In this document: piece after piece, positions 14,522 through 22,218 of the stretch | Numbering within the stretch: the stretch's first letter is position 1 | Layout of the letters: every line of letters starts with the position of its first letter | Assembly (NCBI GenBank): GCA_910585535.1 | Contig: CAJUFK010000024.1 | Location: 1 to 35,439, forward strand | Source: an uncultured Angelakisella sp. | GTDB lineage: Bacteria > Bacillota > Clostridia > Oscillospirales > Ruminococcaceae | DNA: 35,439 nucleotides | Direction of reading: 5' to 3' | Made by a program: the position numbers and the translations under genes | The notes under the pieces: generated by a model | Databases searched by the model: none | What the model saw: only the letters and a program-made list of their open reading frames with translations | Told to the model about the DNA's origin: nothing

Positions 14522-15470
14522 AGCTTTCCCCCCATCGTTTGTTGGGCTTATAGTGGAACAGGTCCTCGGGAAGGATGACATACCTCCCGTTTTGGACTGC
14601 GGAAAGGCTGGACCAGGCGGGATTCTGCTGGATCCCCTGGGCCAGGGCGTCCAGGGCCTTCTGGGTACTGCTCCCCATAATCGTGACAAAGATGAAGTCC
14701 GGGTCTTCCACCAGGATCTCCTCCATGCTCAGGTCCTCCAGAAGGCTTGGATGGTTGTCCACGATGTTCATTACCCCCAGGTCGTGGAGGATGACGCCGG
14801 CCAGGTTATCCATCCCCTTCGCCTTAGCTCCGGTGGAGTAGGCCCGGATAAGCAGGGCGGTGGGAGCCTTTTCCCCGGGATCGGGGCGGACCTTTTCCAC
14901 AATCTCCTGGGCTTGGCGCTGAATGGCCAGGGCGTTTTCCTCGAAAAGATCGGCCCTGCCGGTGATGCCGGTACAGATCTCCATGGCTTCTACGTAGTCC
15001 TCCAGGGTGTCCACCCGGAAGAAGGCGCAGGGGATCCCGGCGGCCTGGAGGGTTTCGGCGGCTTTCACATGGGCGTCTGTGTCGGCGGAGAGGAGGACCA
15101 GGTCCGGCTCCAGGCCAAGGGTCGATTCCAGGCTGGGGCTCCTGGTCCCGCCGATGATGGCCACTTCCTCCCCCAAGGGGAGCTTCCGCTCAGTAACGGC
15201 ATCGTCTGTGGTCCCGATCAGCTCCCCTCCCGCCAGCATCCACATCTCCCCAAAGGAGCCATAGAAGCTGACCACCCGTTGGGGGCGGTCCACCGTGATC
15301 TCATTTCCCAGGACATCGGTAAAGGTATAGGCGGTGGTCTCTGTTGAGTCCCCGGCAGGGGTCGAGGATTCCGGAGGCGGGGATTCCGGGGAGGGGGTGC
15401 CCGCCGGGGCGCAGGCGGCAAGGAGGCAGAGGGTCGCGGCCAAGAGGGCAGAAAGCAGGCGATGGTGCAT
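14475..15470 (-). CDS. Iron-chelate type substrate-binding lipoprotein
   Basis: A 331-aa solute-binding protein (TroA/FecB fold) anchored outside the membrane. A signal peptide ends in the lipobox LLAAC (Cys at about residue 20), followed by a Ser/Pro/Thr linker to about residue 45. The mature domain opens with YTFTDVLGNEITVDRPQRVVS, typical of this class (shown once here as the key motif), and contains GGTRSPSLESTLGLEPDLVL. The ligand cannot be named; ferric siderophores, haem and cobalamin are all used by relatives. AAAGGAG lies eight bases before the ATG. It heads the operon and has its own promoter. Confidence 0.92.
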   Translation of the reverse strand: MHHRLLSALLAATLCLLAACAPAGTPSPESPPPESSTPAGDSTETTAYTFTDVLGNEITVDRPQRVVSFYGSFGEMWMLAGGELIGTTDDAVTERKLPLGEEVAIIGGTRSPSLESTLGLEPDLVLLSADTDAHVKAAETLQAAGIPCAFFRVDTLEDYVEAMEICTGITGRADLFEENALAIQRQAQEIVEKVRPDPGEKAPTALLIRAYSTGAKAKGMDNLAGVILHDLGVMNIVDNHPSLLEDLSMEEILVEDPDFIFVTIMGSSTQKALDALAQGIQQNPAWSSLSAVQNGRYVILPEDLFHYKPNKRWGESYGYLANILYPEISLD

Positions 15471-15514
15471 TGGTGGAACTCCTTTATTCGTTATCGAAAA
15501 TTTATACGCGGATT

Positions 15515-15543
15515 ATTATACCAGAATCTTATCCTCTGTTCAA
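15515..15543 (-). promoter_or_regulatory. Promoter of the iron-chelate ABC operon
   Basis: On the minus strand TTGAAC (15543-15538), a 17-bp spacer and TATAAT (15520-15515). The leader is AT-rich. No clear Fur box could be recognised. Confidence 0.8.
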
Positions 15544-15591
15544 CCTGCTTATCTGTTATGGGAGAGGTGTTACTACTTTTCGCCCTCTACC

Positions 15592-15826
15592 GCTTCCGAC
15601 TCCAGGCACGACTTAAGCCAGCGTACAACCGTTAGCCGCGGAGCGGCGGGGAGGGTCTGCGTGCGGCCGCAGGGCCGCTTCCGACTCCAGGCACAACCTA
15701 AGCCAGCATACAACCGTTAGCCGCGGAGCGGCGGGGAGGGTCTGCGTGCGGCCGCAGGGCTGCTTCCGACTCCAGGCACGACTTAAGCCAGCGTACAACC
15801 GTTAGCCGCGGAGCGGCGGGGAGGGT
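15592..15826. repeat. Three 85-bp direct tandem repeats
   Basis: Units begin with GCTTCCGACTCCAGGCAC at 15592, 15677 and 15762. The first two are complete 85-bp copies; the third is 65 bp. Copy 2 differs from copy 1 at about four bases; copy 3 matches copy 1 exactly over its length. Each unit contains internal palindromes (GCGGCCGC, and GCCGC facing GCGGC). The third copy contains the last nine or so codons and the stop of the MFS gene. The open frame across the array on the minus strand is a repeat artefact. Confidence 0.92.
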
Positions 15827-17058
15827 GTGAGGGTGCGGAAGAAGGGAATGGAGAGAAAACCTACAAGACAGGCGATTGCTCCGCTGGGAAGAAGGACCAG
15901 GGCGGGCATCCCCCGGAAGCAGTCGAACAAAAAGCCGTAAACCAGCTGTCCCACCGGCTGGACGCAAAGGGTAAGGGCGGAGGTGCAGGCCATCACCTTG
16001 CCCAAAAGGTGTTCCGGCGTTTTGCTTTGGATCAGGGATACTGCGGAGATGGAGAAATAGTTCGCCGCCCCCTGGACACCGGCAAAGGAAGCCACCAGCA
16101 CCAGGTACTGGGCCTTCGCTCCAAGGGGAAGGAGAAAAGCCCCGCCCGCCGGGAGCAGAAATACACCCAGGGCCGCCAAAGGGATCCAGAGCCTTTCCGT
16201 TTTCGCCTTGGCCCCCAGAAGGCCGGCGGCCACGCCTCCTGCTACAGCTGCCGCCGCCAGGATGCTTTCCGCGCCGCCGTAATACTGGGGGCCCAGCCCC
16301 AGAACGGTGCGTACCAGGTAGGGCAGACCCACCACCATCACCCCGATGACGAAAAAGCCGGAGAGCGCCGCTAGGATCAAAAGCCTGGAAATCCCCGGCT
16401 CTTGTACAAAGATATACCGGAGGCTCTCCCCAAAATCCTGTCGGATCACCGAAAGGATGCCGTCCCCCTCCTTTGGCGGCCGGACATGGCGGGGGAGCCG
16501 GATGAAGCACTCAAACAGAGCGGTGATGAAAAAACAGAGGACACTGGCCCACAGGACCGGGATCAACCCCAGGGCGCTGTAAAGAACGCCCCCCAAGGCG
16601 GGGGCGGCAAGGTTGGCGAGAAAGGCCGTCTGGTTCACCATAGCGTTGCCCTTGGTAAGGTTCTTTTCCGATACCAGGGAGGGGATGCAGGCCTGAACGG
16701 TAGGGGTCTCAAAGGCGCCCAGGGCGGCAAGAAAGATCATCAGACCACCAATGATCCCCAAAGCCCGTCCCGAGGTGAAGAAGATGGCGGCAAGCAGCAC
16801 CGAAAGCCCCGTCAGCCCGTCCAGCGCCACCATGATCTTCCGGCGGTCCCCCCGGTCGGCCAGCACCCCGCCCAAAGGGGCCAGAAGGATAGAGGGAAGG
16901 ATGGCCGCCGAAAGGAGCCCGGCAAAGACCGCCGCCGAGCCGGTGGTCTCCAGGACGTAAAGGGAGAGGGCAAGGCGGAGGATGGCATTCCCAAACAGGG
17001 AGGTCAGCTGTCCCAGGATCAGCAGCGTAAAGTCCCGGGTAAAAAACGGTTCTCTCAT
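15802..17058 (-). CDS. MFS efflux transporter (MFS_3/TetV-like)
   Basis: A 418-aa major facilitator protein with about twelve membrane helices. It opens with REPFFTRDFTLLILGQLTSLFGN, and the loop between helices 2 and 3 carries GGVLADRGDRRKIM, the family signature for proton-driven efflux. FETPTVQACIPSLV and NFTKGNAMVN-like segments are typical of the MFS_3 group of drug and macrolide exporters. The substrate is unknown. The ATG at 17058 overlaps the TetR stop (ATGA) and has GGAGG; the longer frame lies inside the TetR gene in another phase. The last residues (TPSPPLRG) and the stop are encoded by the third copy of the 85-bp repeat, so the native C-terminus may have been replaced. Confidence 0.9.
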   Translation of the reverse strand: MREPFFTRDFTLLILGQLTSLFGNAILRLALSLYVLETTGSAAVFAGLLSAAILPSILLAPLGGVLADRGDRRKIMVALDGLTGLSVLLAAIFFTSGRALGIIGGLMIFLAALGAFETPTVQACIPSLVSEKNLTKGNAMVNQTAFLANLAAPALGGVLYSALGLIPVLWASVLCFFITALFECFIRLPRHVRPPKEGDGILSVIRQDFGESLRYIFVQEPGISRLLILAALSGFFVIGVMVVGLPYLVRTVLGLGPQYYGGAESILAAAAVAGGVAAGLLGAKAKTERLWIPLAALGVFLLPAGGAFLLPLGAKAQYLVLVASFAGVQGAANYFSISAVSLIQSKTPEHLLGKVMACTSALTLCVQPVGQLVYGFLFDCFRGMPALVLLPSGAIACLVGFLSIPFFRTLTPSPPLRG

Positions 17059-17717
17059 TCCTTCTCCTCCTTTTCTTCGGGGGCTATGTCTGCGAGTACC
17101 CCTTCTACAAAGTCGCTGACCTCCCCTTCCAGGATGGGCAAGCCCATCTGGGCCAGAACCTCCGCGGCAAAGCGATACTTTTGGCGGAGTTCCCCGGCGG
17201 TAGCGGGAAAGACCGAGGGCAGCAGCCAAAAATCCAATAGAGGCAGCAGTTCGGAAAGCTCCCGGGCATACCGGGTCTGGATGGAGCCGTCCCTCTGCCC
17301 TTCCTCCAGCAGCTCCCGCCACAAGGGAGTCAGGATCCGGCGGTTGGCATCCACCGCCGCCATCAGGATGGCGGGGTCCCGGAGGATGGATACCGCCTGC
17401 CGGCTCAGCCGATTCCGCTCCTGATCCGCCCGGTCAGCCCGCATCACCTCCCGGACCTTCTCCAAGGCGGTAAGGTCCTCCCGCCCCTGCACCGCCCAAA
17501 AGGGGTTGTTCTCCAGGAACAGCTGCTCCCCCAAGACACACATCAGCTCTTCCTTGCTGGGAAAGAAGGAGTAAAAGAGCCCCTTGGCCCCTCCTGCCAG
17601 CTTCATAATGTCCGCCACCGAGGTCTCCTGGTACCCCTTGGTGAGGAAAAGGGTCTTTGCGGCCTCCAAGATCTCCTTCCGCCACGTCTCCGGGGCCTTT
17701 TTTACCGGTCTGGCCAT
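17055..17717 (-). CDS. TetR family transcriptional regulator
   Basis: A 220-aa repressor. The N-terminal helix-turn-helix domain is clear: RKEILEAAKTLFLTKGYQ, ETSVADIMKLAGGAKGLFY, and FPSKEELM (residues ~14-62). The C-terminal ligand domain is divergent. It is transcribed first in a two-gene operon with the MFS pump, and a palindrome overlaps the start region of its promoter, so it probably represses both genes and is released by a pump substrate. The start at 17717 has AAGGAG eight bases upstream; the longer frame crosses the promoter. Confidence 0.92.
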   Translation of the reverse strand: MARPVKKAPETWRKEILEAAKTLFLTKGYQETSVADIMKLAGGAKGLFYSFFPSKEELMCVLGEQLFLENNPFWAVQGREDLTALEKVREVMRADRADQERNRLSRQAVSILRDPAILMAAVDANRRILTPLWRELLEEGQRDGSIQTRYARELSELLPLLDFWLLPSVFPATAGELRQKYRFAAEVLAQMGLPILEGEVSDFVEGVLADIAPEEKEEKE

Positions 17718-17739
17718 CTTTCGTTCTCCTTTTTCTTTG

Positions 17740-17791
17740 TTATTGACCATCGGCCAATAATTATTATAACCAAACAAGGCGGCATTGTCAA
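17740..17791 (-). promoter_or_regulatory. TetR-MFS promoter with palindromic operator
   Basis: On the minus strand TTGACA (17791-17786), a 17-bp spacer and TATAAT (17768-17763) match consensus. Just downstream, 17760-17740 is a 21-bp imperfect palindrome with TTATTG and CAATAA ends and GGCC/GGTC inside. It is well placed as a TetR operator over the transcription start. Confidence 0.85.
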
Positions 17792-17828
17792 GGGGCTTTG
17801 GGTGCGGAATCTTGTCCCTTTCTCCAGG

Positions 17829-17879
17829 CGAAAAGAACAAGGCGGCGGTCAGGACTTTGCAGTCCCAAACCGCCGCCTT
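17829..17879 (-). terminator. Terminator after the DUF4364 operon
   Basis: AAGGCGGCGGT (17839-17849) and ACCGCCGCCTT (17869-17879) pair perfectly, and inside them GGACT pairs with AGTCC. On the minus strand GTTCTTTTC follows. It ends the operon whose last gene stops at 17901. Confidence 0.8.
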
Positions 17880-17900
17880 GCAGCTTGCGGGGCGATAATA

Positions 17901-18350
17901 TTACGGCTGTTCCTCCTGGAAGCTTTCGATCAGCTGGTCCAACTCCTCATCCCCGGGAACGGAGGGCTTCCGGCGGGGGGCATGGGGCGGAGGGGGCGCG
18001 TCAGGGAGGCGCAGGGTGAGAACCCCCAGGTAGAGAGCCACATCAAAGAGCGTTCCGGTGATAAGCAGGTCGATGTTTCCCAGGTCGTTTACCGGGTTGA
18101 GGTAGACGATAAGCATATTGGCGGCAGCCGCGGCGGCCACCAGCATCAGAACATTTTTCAGGGTCTTTCCCCGGAGGCTCCCCCGGTAGTGGGCCACCGC
18201 CGCCCCAAAGCAGACCAGGCAGCAGGCGGAGGTGATAAGCAGCACCCCGCTGGGGAGCCGGTCCAGCTGGTAATACAGCTGGTAGGCGATGGCCGAAAGC
18301 CGGGCCGCCGAATAAAAGGTTAGGAAAAGGGTAAGAATGGATTTTGTCAT
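17901..18350 (-). CDS. Small membrane protein after the DUF4364 gene
   Basis: A 149-aa protein that I do not recognise as a named family. Four hydrophobic helices are visible at about residues 5-25, 35-53, 65-84 and 93-112. A soluble tail follows, with a proline stretch (APPPPHAPRRK) and an acidic end (DEELDQLIESFQEE). Its ATG overlaps the stop of the DUF4364 gene (ATGA) and has AAAGGAG, so the two are translated together and probably work together. A proline-rich linker and charged cytoplasmic tail could bind a partner protein, but this is inference. Confidence 0.75.
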   Translation of the reverse strand: MTKSILTLFLTFYSAARLSAIAYQLYYQLDRLPSGVLLITSACCLVCFGAAVAHYRGSLRGKTLKNVLMLVAAAAAANMLIVYLNPVNDLGNIDLLITGTLFDVALYLGVLTLRLPDAPPPPHAPRRKPSVPGDEELDQLIESFQEEQP

Positions 18351-18967
18351 AGTCCGCTCCTTTCATCGGCAAAAAGGTCCTGCTGGCTTTCCACCAGTTC
18401 CCCTACGGTTTGGGTATCCCCGGTAAGGAGGGCAAAGACCCCCTTGTAGATCAGCATGGGATCGTTGAGGAAGCGCCGGCGGATGGCTTCGCATTCCCGG
18501 CGGGTGGGCATAAAGATGGTAAGGGACAGCAGGTCGCTGCCGAGGTCGGGGATGGTCAGGGAGATCTGCCAGCCATCCTCCACCGACTGGATCTCCACCC
18601 GGTTCTCCCGCTGACGGCGTACCAGGGTAAGGATCCGTTCCAGGGCCCCGGTGGCACGCTCCCGCACTGCCGGGGGAAGCCCCGCTTCAAAGGTCCGGGA
18701 GACCCGGCGGCCCTCCTCACTGAGGACAAAGCAGGATTCCCCATGGTACTCCTGGGGAAGGATATGCCCGGTGCGCCGCAGGCTCTCCATGGTTTCGGTA
18801 AACTGGAAGTAGTTTACCAGCTCCTGGCTTTGAAGCGCGGTATTGAGTTCCTTAAAAGAGACCGGCTGTCCGGCCTGTTCCATTAGATAACAAATAAGGA
18901 TCATTACCTCGTGGCTGGTGGTGACGCTGCCGGGGCGGACTCCCTCGGTAAAGGCATTGTATTCCAC
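18347..18967 (-). CDS. DUF4364 family protein
   Basis: A 206-aa protein matching DUF4364, a Clostridia family that begins FTEGVxPGxxxxxxEVxILICYLxEQ. The first ~80 residues look like a winged-helix domain (SFKELNTALQ, then GHILPQE and FVLSEEGRRVSRTFE). The C-terminal half is an alpha/beta domain (VEIQSVEDGWQISLTIPD). A DNA-binding regulatory role is likely but unproven. The start is a GTG at 18967 with a weak GGCGGG site. A -10-like TATAAA lies about 60 bp upstream. It is the first gene of a two-gene operon with a membrane protein. Confidence 0.8.
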   Translation of the reverse strand: MEYNAFTEGVRPGSVTTSHEVMILICYLMEQAGQPVSFKELNTALQSQELVNYFQFTETMESLRRTGHILPQEYHGESCFVLSEEGRRVSRTFEAGLPPAVRERATGALERILTLVRRQRENRVEIQSVEDGWQISLTIPDLGSDLLSLTIFMPTRRECEAIRRRFLNDPMLIYKGVFALLTGDTQTVGELVESQQDLFADERSGL

Positions 18968-19152
18968 AAAGACCCGCCTTTCTCTTTTCCGCCGGCGGGG
19001 CGGAATTGTTTACAAACTGTTTATAGTATTCCTTGGTGTTTTGTCGTATCATAGACAGGGACGAGGCTTGTCCTCCACCTGCCAGGCTTTCATTATAACA
19101 AATTTCCCGGTAAAAATACAGGGCCTGGAACAAAAAAATCGAGGATTGAATC

Positions 19153-19851
19153 ATGAAGGAAGAACGAACCAAACGACCCGGCGGCGAAAGGGCCTTACTC
19201 CTTGCCGCCGCCGTCTTTTTTCTGATCCTCTGCGCCGCCTGCCTCCCCTTGATCCGGTGGATGTTCCAGCCGGAGTTCGGCCCTTGGCTCCAAGGTAAGG
19301 TTGAAGCGATGGGGATGTGGGGGGTGCTGGCCCTGCTGGGGGTCCAGATCCTCCAAATCGTTGTGGCCATCATCCCCGGAGAACCGGTGGAGCTGGCGGC
19401 GGGAGCCATGTATGGAGCCTTCGGCGGCCTGGCCCTCTGCCTGCTGGGGTGCCTTATCGGGTCGGCGGCGGTGTTCCAGGTGGTCCGGAAAAAGGGAAAG
19501 GCCGCTTTTGAGCGCACCTCCCTGGGGCAGAAGCTCCAAGAATACCAATTCCTTCAGGACGAGGCCCGGCTGGAGGGGATCGTCTTTCTTCTCTACTTCA
19601 TTCCCGGCACCCCCAAGGATATTCTGGTCTATGTCTGCGGCCTCAGCCCCCTGCCCCTGGGGCGGTTTCTGCTTCTCTCCACCCTGGCCCGGATCCCCTC
19701 GGTGGTCACCTCCACCTGGGCAGGGGCCAGCTTTGCGGGAAACAACCTGTGGCTGACGGCGGGGATCTTCCTCTGCACCGGGCTGCTGGGGCTGGGAGGC
19801 ATCTGGTTCCAAAAGCGGTACCTGGCAAAGAAGAACCAAAAAAGGGAGTAA
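19153..19851 (+). CDS. TVP38/TMEM64 (DedA-like, SNARE-associated) membrane protein
   Basis: A 232-aa membrane protein of the VTT/DedA superfamily. The signature IIPGEPVELAAGAMYGAFGG lies near residues 73-92. The second re-entrant motif is FIPGTPKDILVYVCGLSP, and ARIPSVVTSTWAGAS is the family's conserved arginine segment. These proteins are thought to move phospholipids or support membrane homeostasis. About five hydrophobic segments are visible, with a basic N-terminus and C-terminus on the cytoplasmic side. GAGGA lies eight bases before the ATG. A TATAAC near 19095 might be its -10 box, but no good -35 is seen. Confidence 0.9.
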   Translation: MKEERTKRPGGERALLLAAAVFFLILCAACLPLIRWMFQPEFGPWLQGKVEAMGMWGVLALLGVQILQIVVAIIPGEPVELAAGAMYGAFGGLALCLLGCLIGSAAVFQVVRKKGKAAFERTSLGQKLQEYQFLQDEARLEGIVFLLYFIPGTPKDILVYVCGLSPLPLGRFLLLSTLARIPSVVTSTWAGASFAGNNLWLTAGIFLCTGLLGLGGIWFQKRYLAKKNQKRE

Positions 19852-19891
19852 ACCGGAGCCCCGGTGGACAGCTTGGAAAGGAAGGATTGCT

Positions 19892-20632
19892 ATGGCCGTG
19901 CGTAGTGTCCCCATGAAACGAAAACTTGTCCAAATGGTGGAGACCCATTTCCCCGGGTTTCGCTTTGTCAGCGAAACGCACAGTATCTGCGGCTTTGTCC
20001 GGGAGCAGCCGGGGTATTGGTATGACTATCTGCCCATCAACCGGTATTTCCAGGGCGGCAGGGGCGTGGTATCCATCAACTGGTACTGGATCGGCGGCGG
20101 ATATGTTCCGGACTGGTATGAGTGGAACGGCATCTCCAACACCCCCTGGCGGGTTCTGGCCTGGCCGGCACAGCGGCAACCCGACCCCAACGAGCCGCCC
20201 AGTCAGCTGGCCGCACCTGGCCATGACGCAACCGTTTGCTATCAAACGGGTCCTTTGGCCCAGGTGGACCAGGCGTTGGAGGCGCTGCGGGATAAATTGG
20301 AGCGGTACGCTCTTCCCGCTCTGGAGCGCCCCATCCGTCCCTCCGATGAGCCCCAGCTTCGTCAGTGGGGGGCGTTGGCACAGCACATCCTTCCCCAGCT
20401 CCAGCTGCTGGAGCGCCAAGCCCCGGAAGAATATGAGGCGCTGAAGGCCTGGCAGAGGCAGACTGCCCGGCGCCAGAAAAAAGCCATCGACGAGGATGTG
20501 CCCCTCATTTTGGCCCGCTGGCGGGAGGAGATCCGGCAGCTTCCCGGCTTTGCAGAGCAATGGGACCTCTCCCCTGCCCTGCGGGACCAGGTCTTCAACT
20601 GGTTTACCCATGCCTTGTATCTGCACCCCTGA
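19892..20632 (+). CDS. Hypothetical 246-aa protein, Trp/Tyr-rich N-terminus
   Basis: I do not recognise this protein. It is 246 aa with no signal peptide or membrane helix. Residues ~20-95 are rich in aromatic residues (YWYDYLPINRYF, INWYWIGGGYVPDWYEW), suggesting a compact beta domain. The C-terminal ~130 residues are helical and charged (QALEALRDKLERYALPAL, QTARRQKKAIDED), with coiled-coil character. GGAAGGA lies just before the ATG. It starts 40 bp after the TVP38-family gene on the same strand and may share its transcript. GC content and codons match the neighbourhood, so it does not look foreign. Confidence 0.75.
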   Translation: MAVRSVPMKRKLVQMVETHFPGFRFVSETHSICGFVREQPGYWYDYLPINRYFQGGRGVVSINWYWIGGGYVPDWYEWNGISNTPWRVLAWPAQRQPDPNEPPSQLAAPGHDATVCYQTGPLAQVDQALEALRDKLERYALPALERPIRPSDEPQLRQWGALAQHILPQLQLLERQAPEEYEALKAWQRQTARRQKKAIDEDVPLILARWREEIRQLPGFAEQWDLSPALRDQVFNWFTHALYLHP

Positions 20633-20672
20633 CCCGTTAGCAAGCGCCCCCCTTGTTTTCATAGACACGGTG

Positions 20673-20721
20673 AAAGCCCCCGCCCCTCCCCCATCCCAGG
20701 GGAAGGCGCAGGGGCCTTTTT
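20673..20721. terminator. Terminator between the 246-aa gene and spoIVA
   Basis: GCCCCCGCCCCTCCCC and GGGGAAGGCGCAGGGGC form a long GC-rich stem with small mismatches, followed by TTTTT on the plus strand. It lies immediately beyond the spoIVA stop on the other strand and may also help end that transcript. Confidence 0.75.
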
Positions 20722-20724
20722 CTG

Positions 20725-22203
20725 CTACAGGATGATGCAAATGAGTCCCGAGCAGCCCTCGTTGATGATCCGCTCGGTGGTCTCCTGCATCTTCATCCGG
20801 GCGTCAGAGGGCATCCGGTACAGCTTGTTGTGAAGGCCCTCGTTGACCAGCTCGTGAAGGGACTTGCCAAAGATGTTGGACTCCCAGATCTTGCCGGGAT
20901 CCTCCTCGAACTCCTTCAGCAGATAGTGGACCAGCTCTTCGCTCTGGCGTTCGCTTCCAACAATGGGTGCCACCTCTGTCGTAATGTTAGCCTGCATCAT
21001 GTGAATACTTGGCGCACTGGCCTTGAGGCGCACCCCGTACCGGCCGCCCTGCTTCATGATCTCCGGCTCCTCCAGGGTCAGTTCCTCCAGGCTGGGCATG
21101 ACGATGCCGTAGCCGGTGGCCGCCACCTCCTCCAGCGCGCCGCTGATCTTGTCGTACTTGCGCTTGATGGCTGCCAGCTCGATCATACAGGGCAGCAGGC
21201 CCTCCTCCCCGTCGATGGTGAGGCCGGTGGCCTCCCCCAGGATGCGGTAGAACAGGCCGCCGGGAATGTCCAGCCGGCACCGCAGGCTGCCGCTCCCCAG
21301 GTCGATGGAGGCGATCCGGGCGTCGGTGATGTTCTCACATTCAGCCAGGGCGGATACCGCTGCGGCGGCCCCCTCGATGCGGTCCAGGGCCTCCCCGCAG
21401 AGCCGGGCCTGCTGATAGATGGACTTCTGGAGCCAGTGGTCCTTCTCCAGATTCATGATCCAGGCGGGAAGCTCCAGGGCCACCTCTTTAACCGGGAACT
21501 GGTAAAGAATCTTGGTGAGGATCTCCCGGATGTCGTCCTCGTCCAGTTCCAGGCAGTTCACCGCCACCACCGGAACCCCGTATTTCTCCTCCATGGTCTG
21601 ACGGAGTTCCCGGCTTCGGGGGCTCTTGGGCTGGACACAATTTAGAAGGATAACAAAGGGCTTGCCGATCTCGGTTAGCTCCCCGATGACCCGCCCCTCG
21701 GCCTCCTCGTACTCCCCCCGGGGAATGTCGCTGATGGAGCCGTCGGTGGTGACCACCAGGCCGATGGTGCTGTGTTCGGTGATGACCTTTTTGGTGCCGA
21801 TCTCCGCCGCCATATTAAAGGGGATCTCCCGGTCGAACCAGGGGGTCATCACCATTCGGGGCTGTTCGTTTTCGATGTACCCCAGGGCGCTGGGGACGAT
21901 GTACCCCACGCAGTCGATAAGCCGCACCTGGAAGGAGGCGGTTTGGTCCACCGAGATCTTCACCGCTTCTTCAGGGATGAACTTGGGCTCGGTGGTCATA
22001 ATGGTTTTGCCGGCGGCGGACTGGGGCAGTTCGTCGGTGGCCCGCTCCCGGCGGGCTTCGCTTTCGATGTTGGGCAGCACCAGCGTCTCCATAAACCGCT
22101 TGATAAAGGTGGACTTTCCGGTCCGTACCGGACCCACCACCCCCACGTAGATGTCCCCGTCGGTGCGCTTGGCAATATCCTGGTATAGTGTCGTTTTTTC
22201 CAT
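20725..22203 (-). CDS. spoIVA: Stage IV sporulation protein A, coat morphogenetic ATPase
   Basis: A 492-aa protein of full family length. SpoIVA is made in the mother cell, hydrolyses ATP and polymerises on the outer forespore membrane to form the base layer of the spore coat. Walker A is GPVRTGKST at residues 24-32, with the lysine at residue 30 as in Bacillus subtilis. DCVGYIVPSALGY, TTDGSI and VILLNCVQPKSP follow in the TRAFAC-like ATPase domain. The conserved C-terminus ends GCSGLICIIL, matching the membrane-binding tail of the family. GGGAGG lies eight bases before the ATG. It follows the SipL-like gene by 15 bp. In B. subtilis spoIVA is transcribed by sigma-E, and a sigma-E-like promoter precedes this operon. 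Confidence 0.98.
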   Translation of the reverse strand: MEKTTLYQDIAKRTDGDIYVGVVGPVRTGKSTFIKRFMETLVLPNIESEARRERATDELPQSAAGKTIMTTEPKFIPEEAVKISVDQTASFQVRLIDCVGYIVPSALGYIENEQPRMVMTPWFDREIPFNMAAEIGTKKVITEHSTIGLVVTTDGSISDIPRGEYEEAEGRVIGELTEIGKPFVILLNCVQPKSPRSRELRQTMEEKYGVPVVAVNCLELDEDDIREILTKILYQFPVKEVALELPAWIMNLEKDHWLQKSIYQQARLCGEALDRIEGAAAAVSALAECENITDARIASIDLGSGSLRCRLDIPGGLFYRILGEATGLTIDGEEGLLPCMIELAAIKRKYDKISGALEEVAATGYGIVMPSLEELTLEEPEIMKQGGRYGVRLKASAPSIHMMQANITTEVAPIVGSERQSEELVHYLLKEFEEDPGKIWESNIFGKSLHELVNEGLHNKLYRMPSDARMKMQETTERIINEGCSGLICIIL

Positions 22204-22218
22204 ATTGACCGCCTCCCT

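Noticed and set aside
15480..15545. Fur box in the promoter of the iron-chelate importer
   Set aside because: AT-rich sequence is present, but no stretch matches the 19-bp Fur palindrome well enough.
15613..16510. Long minus-strand frames across the repeat array and the MFS 3' end
   Set aside because: They come from the 85-bp repeat lacking stops in some frames and from the GC-rich shadow of the MFS gene. No ribosome binding site or family match.
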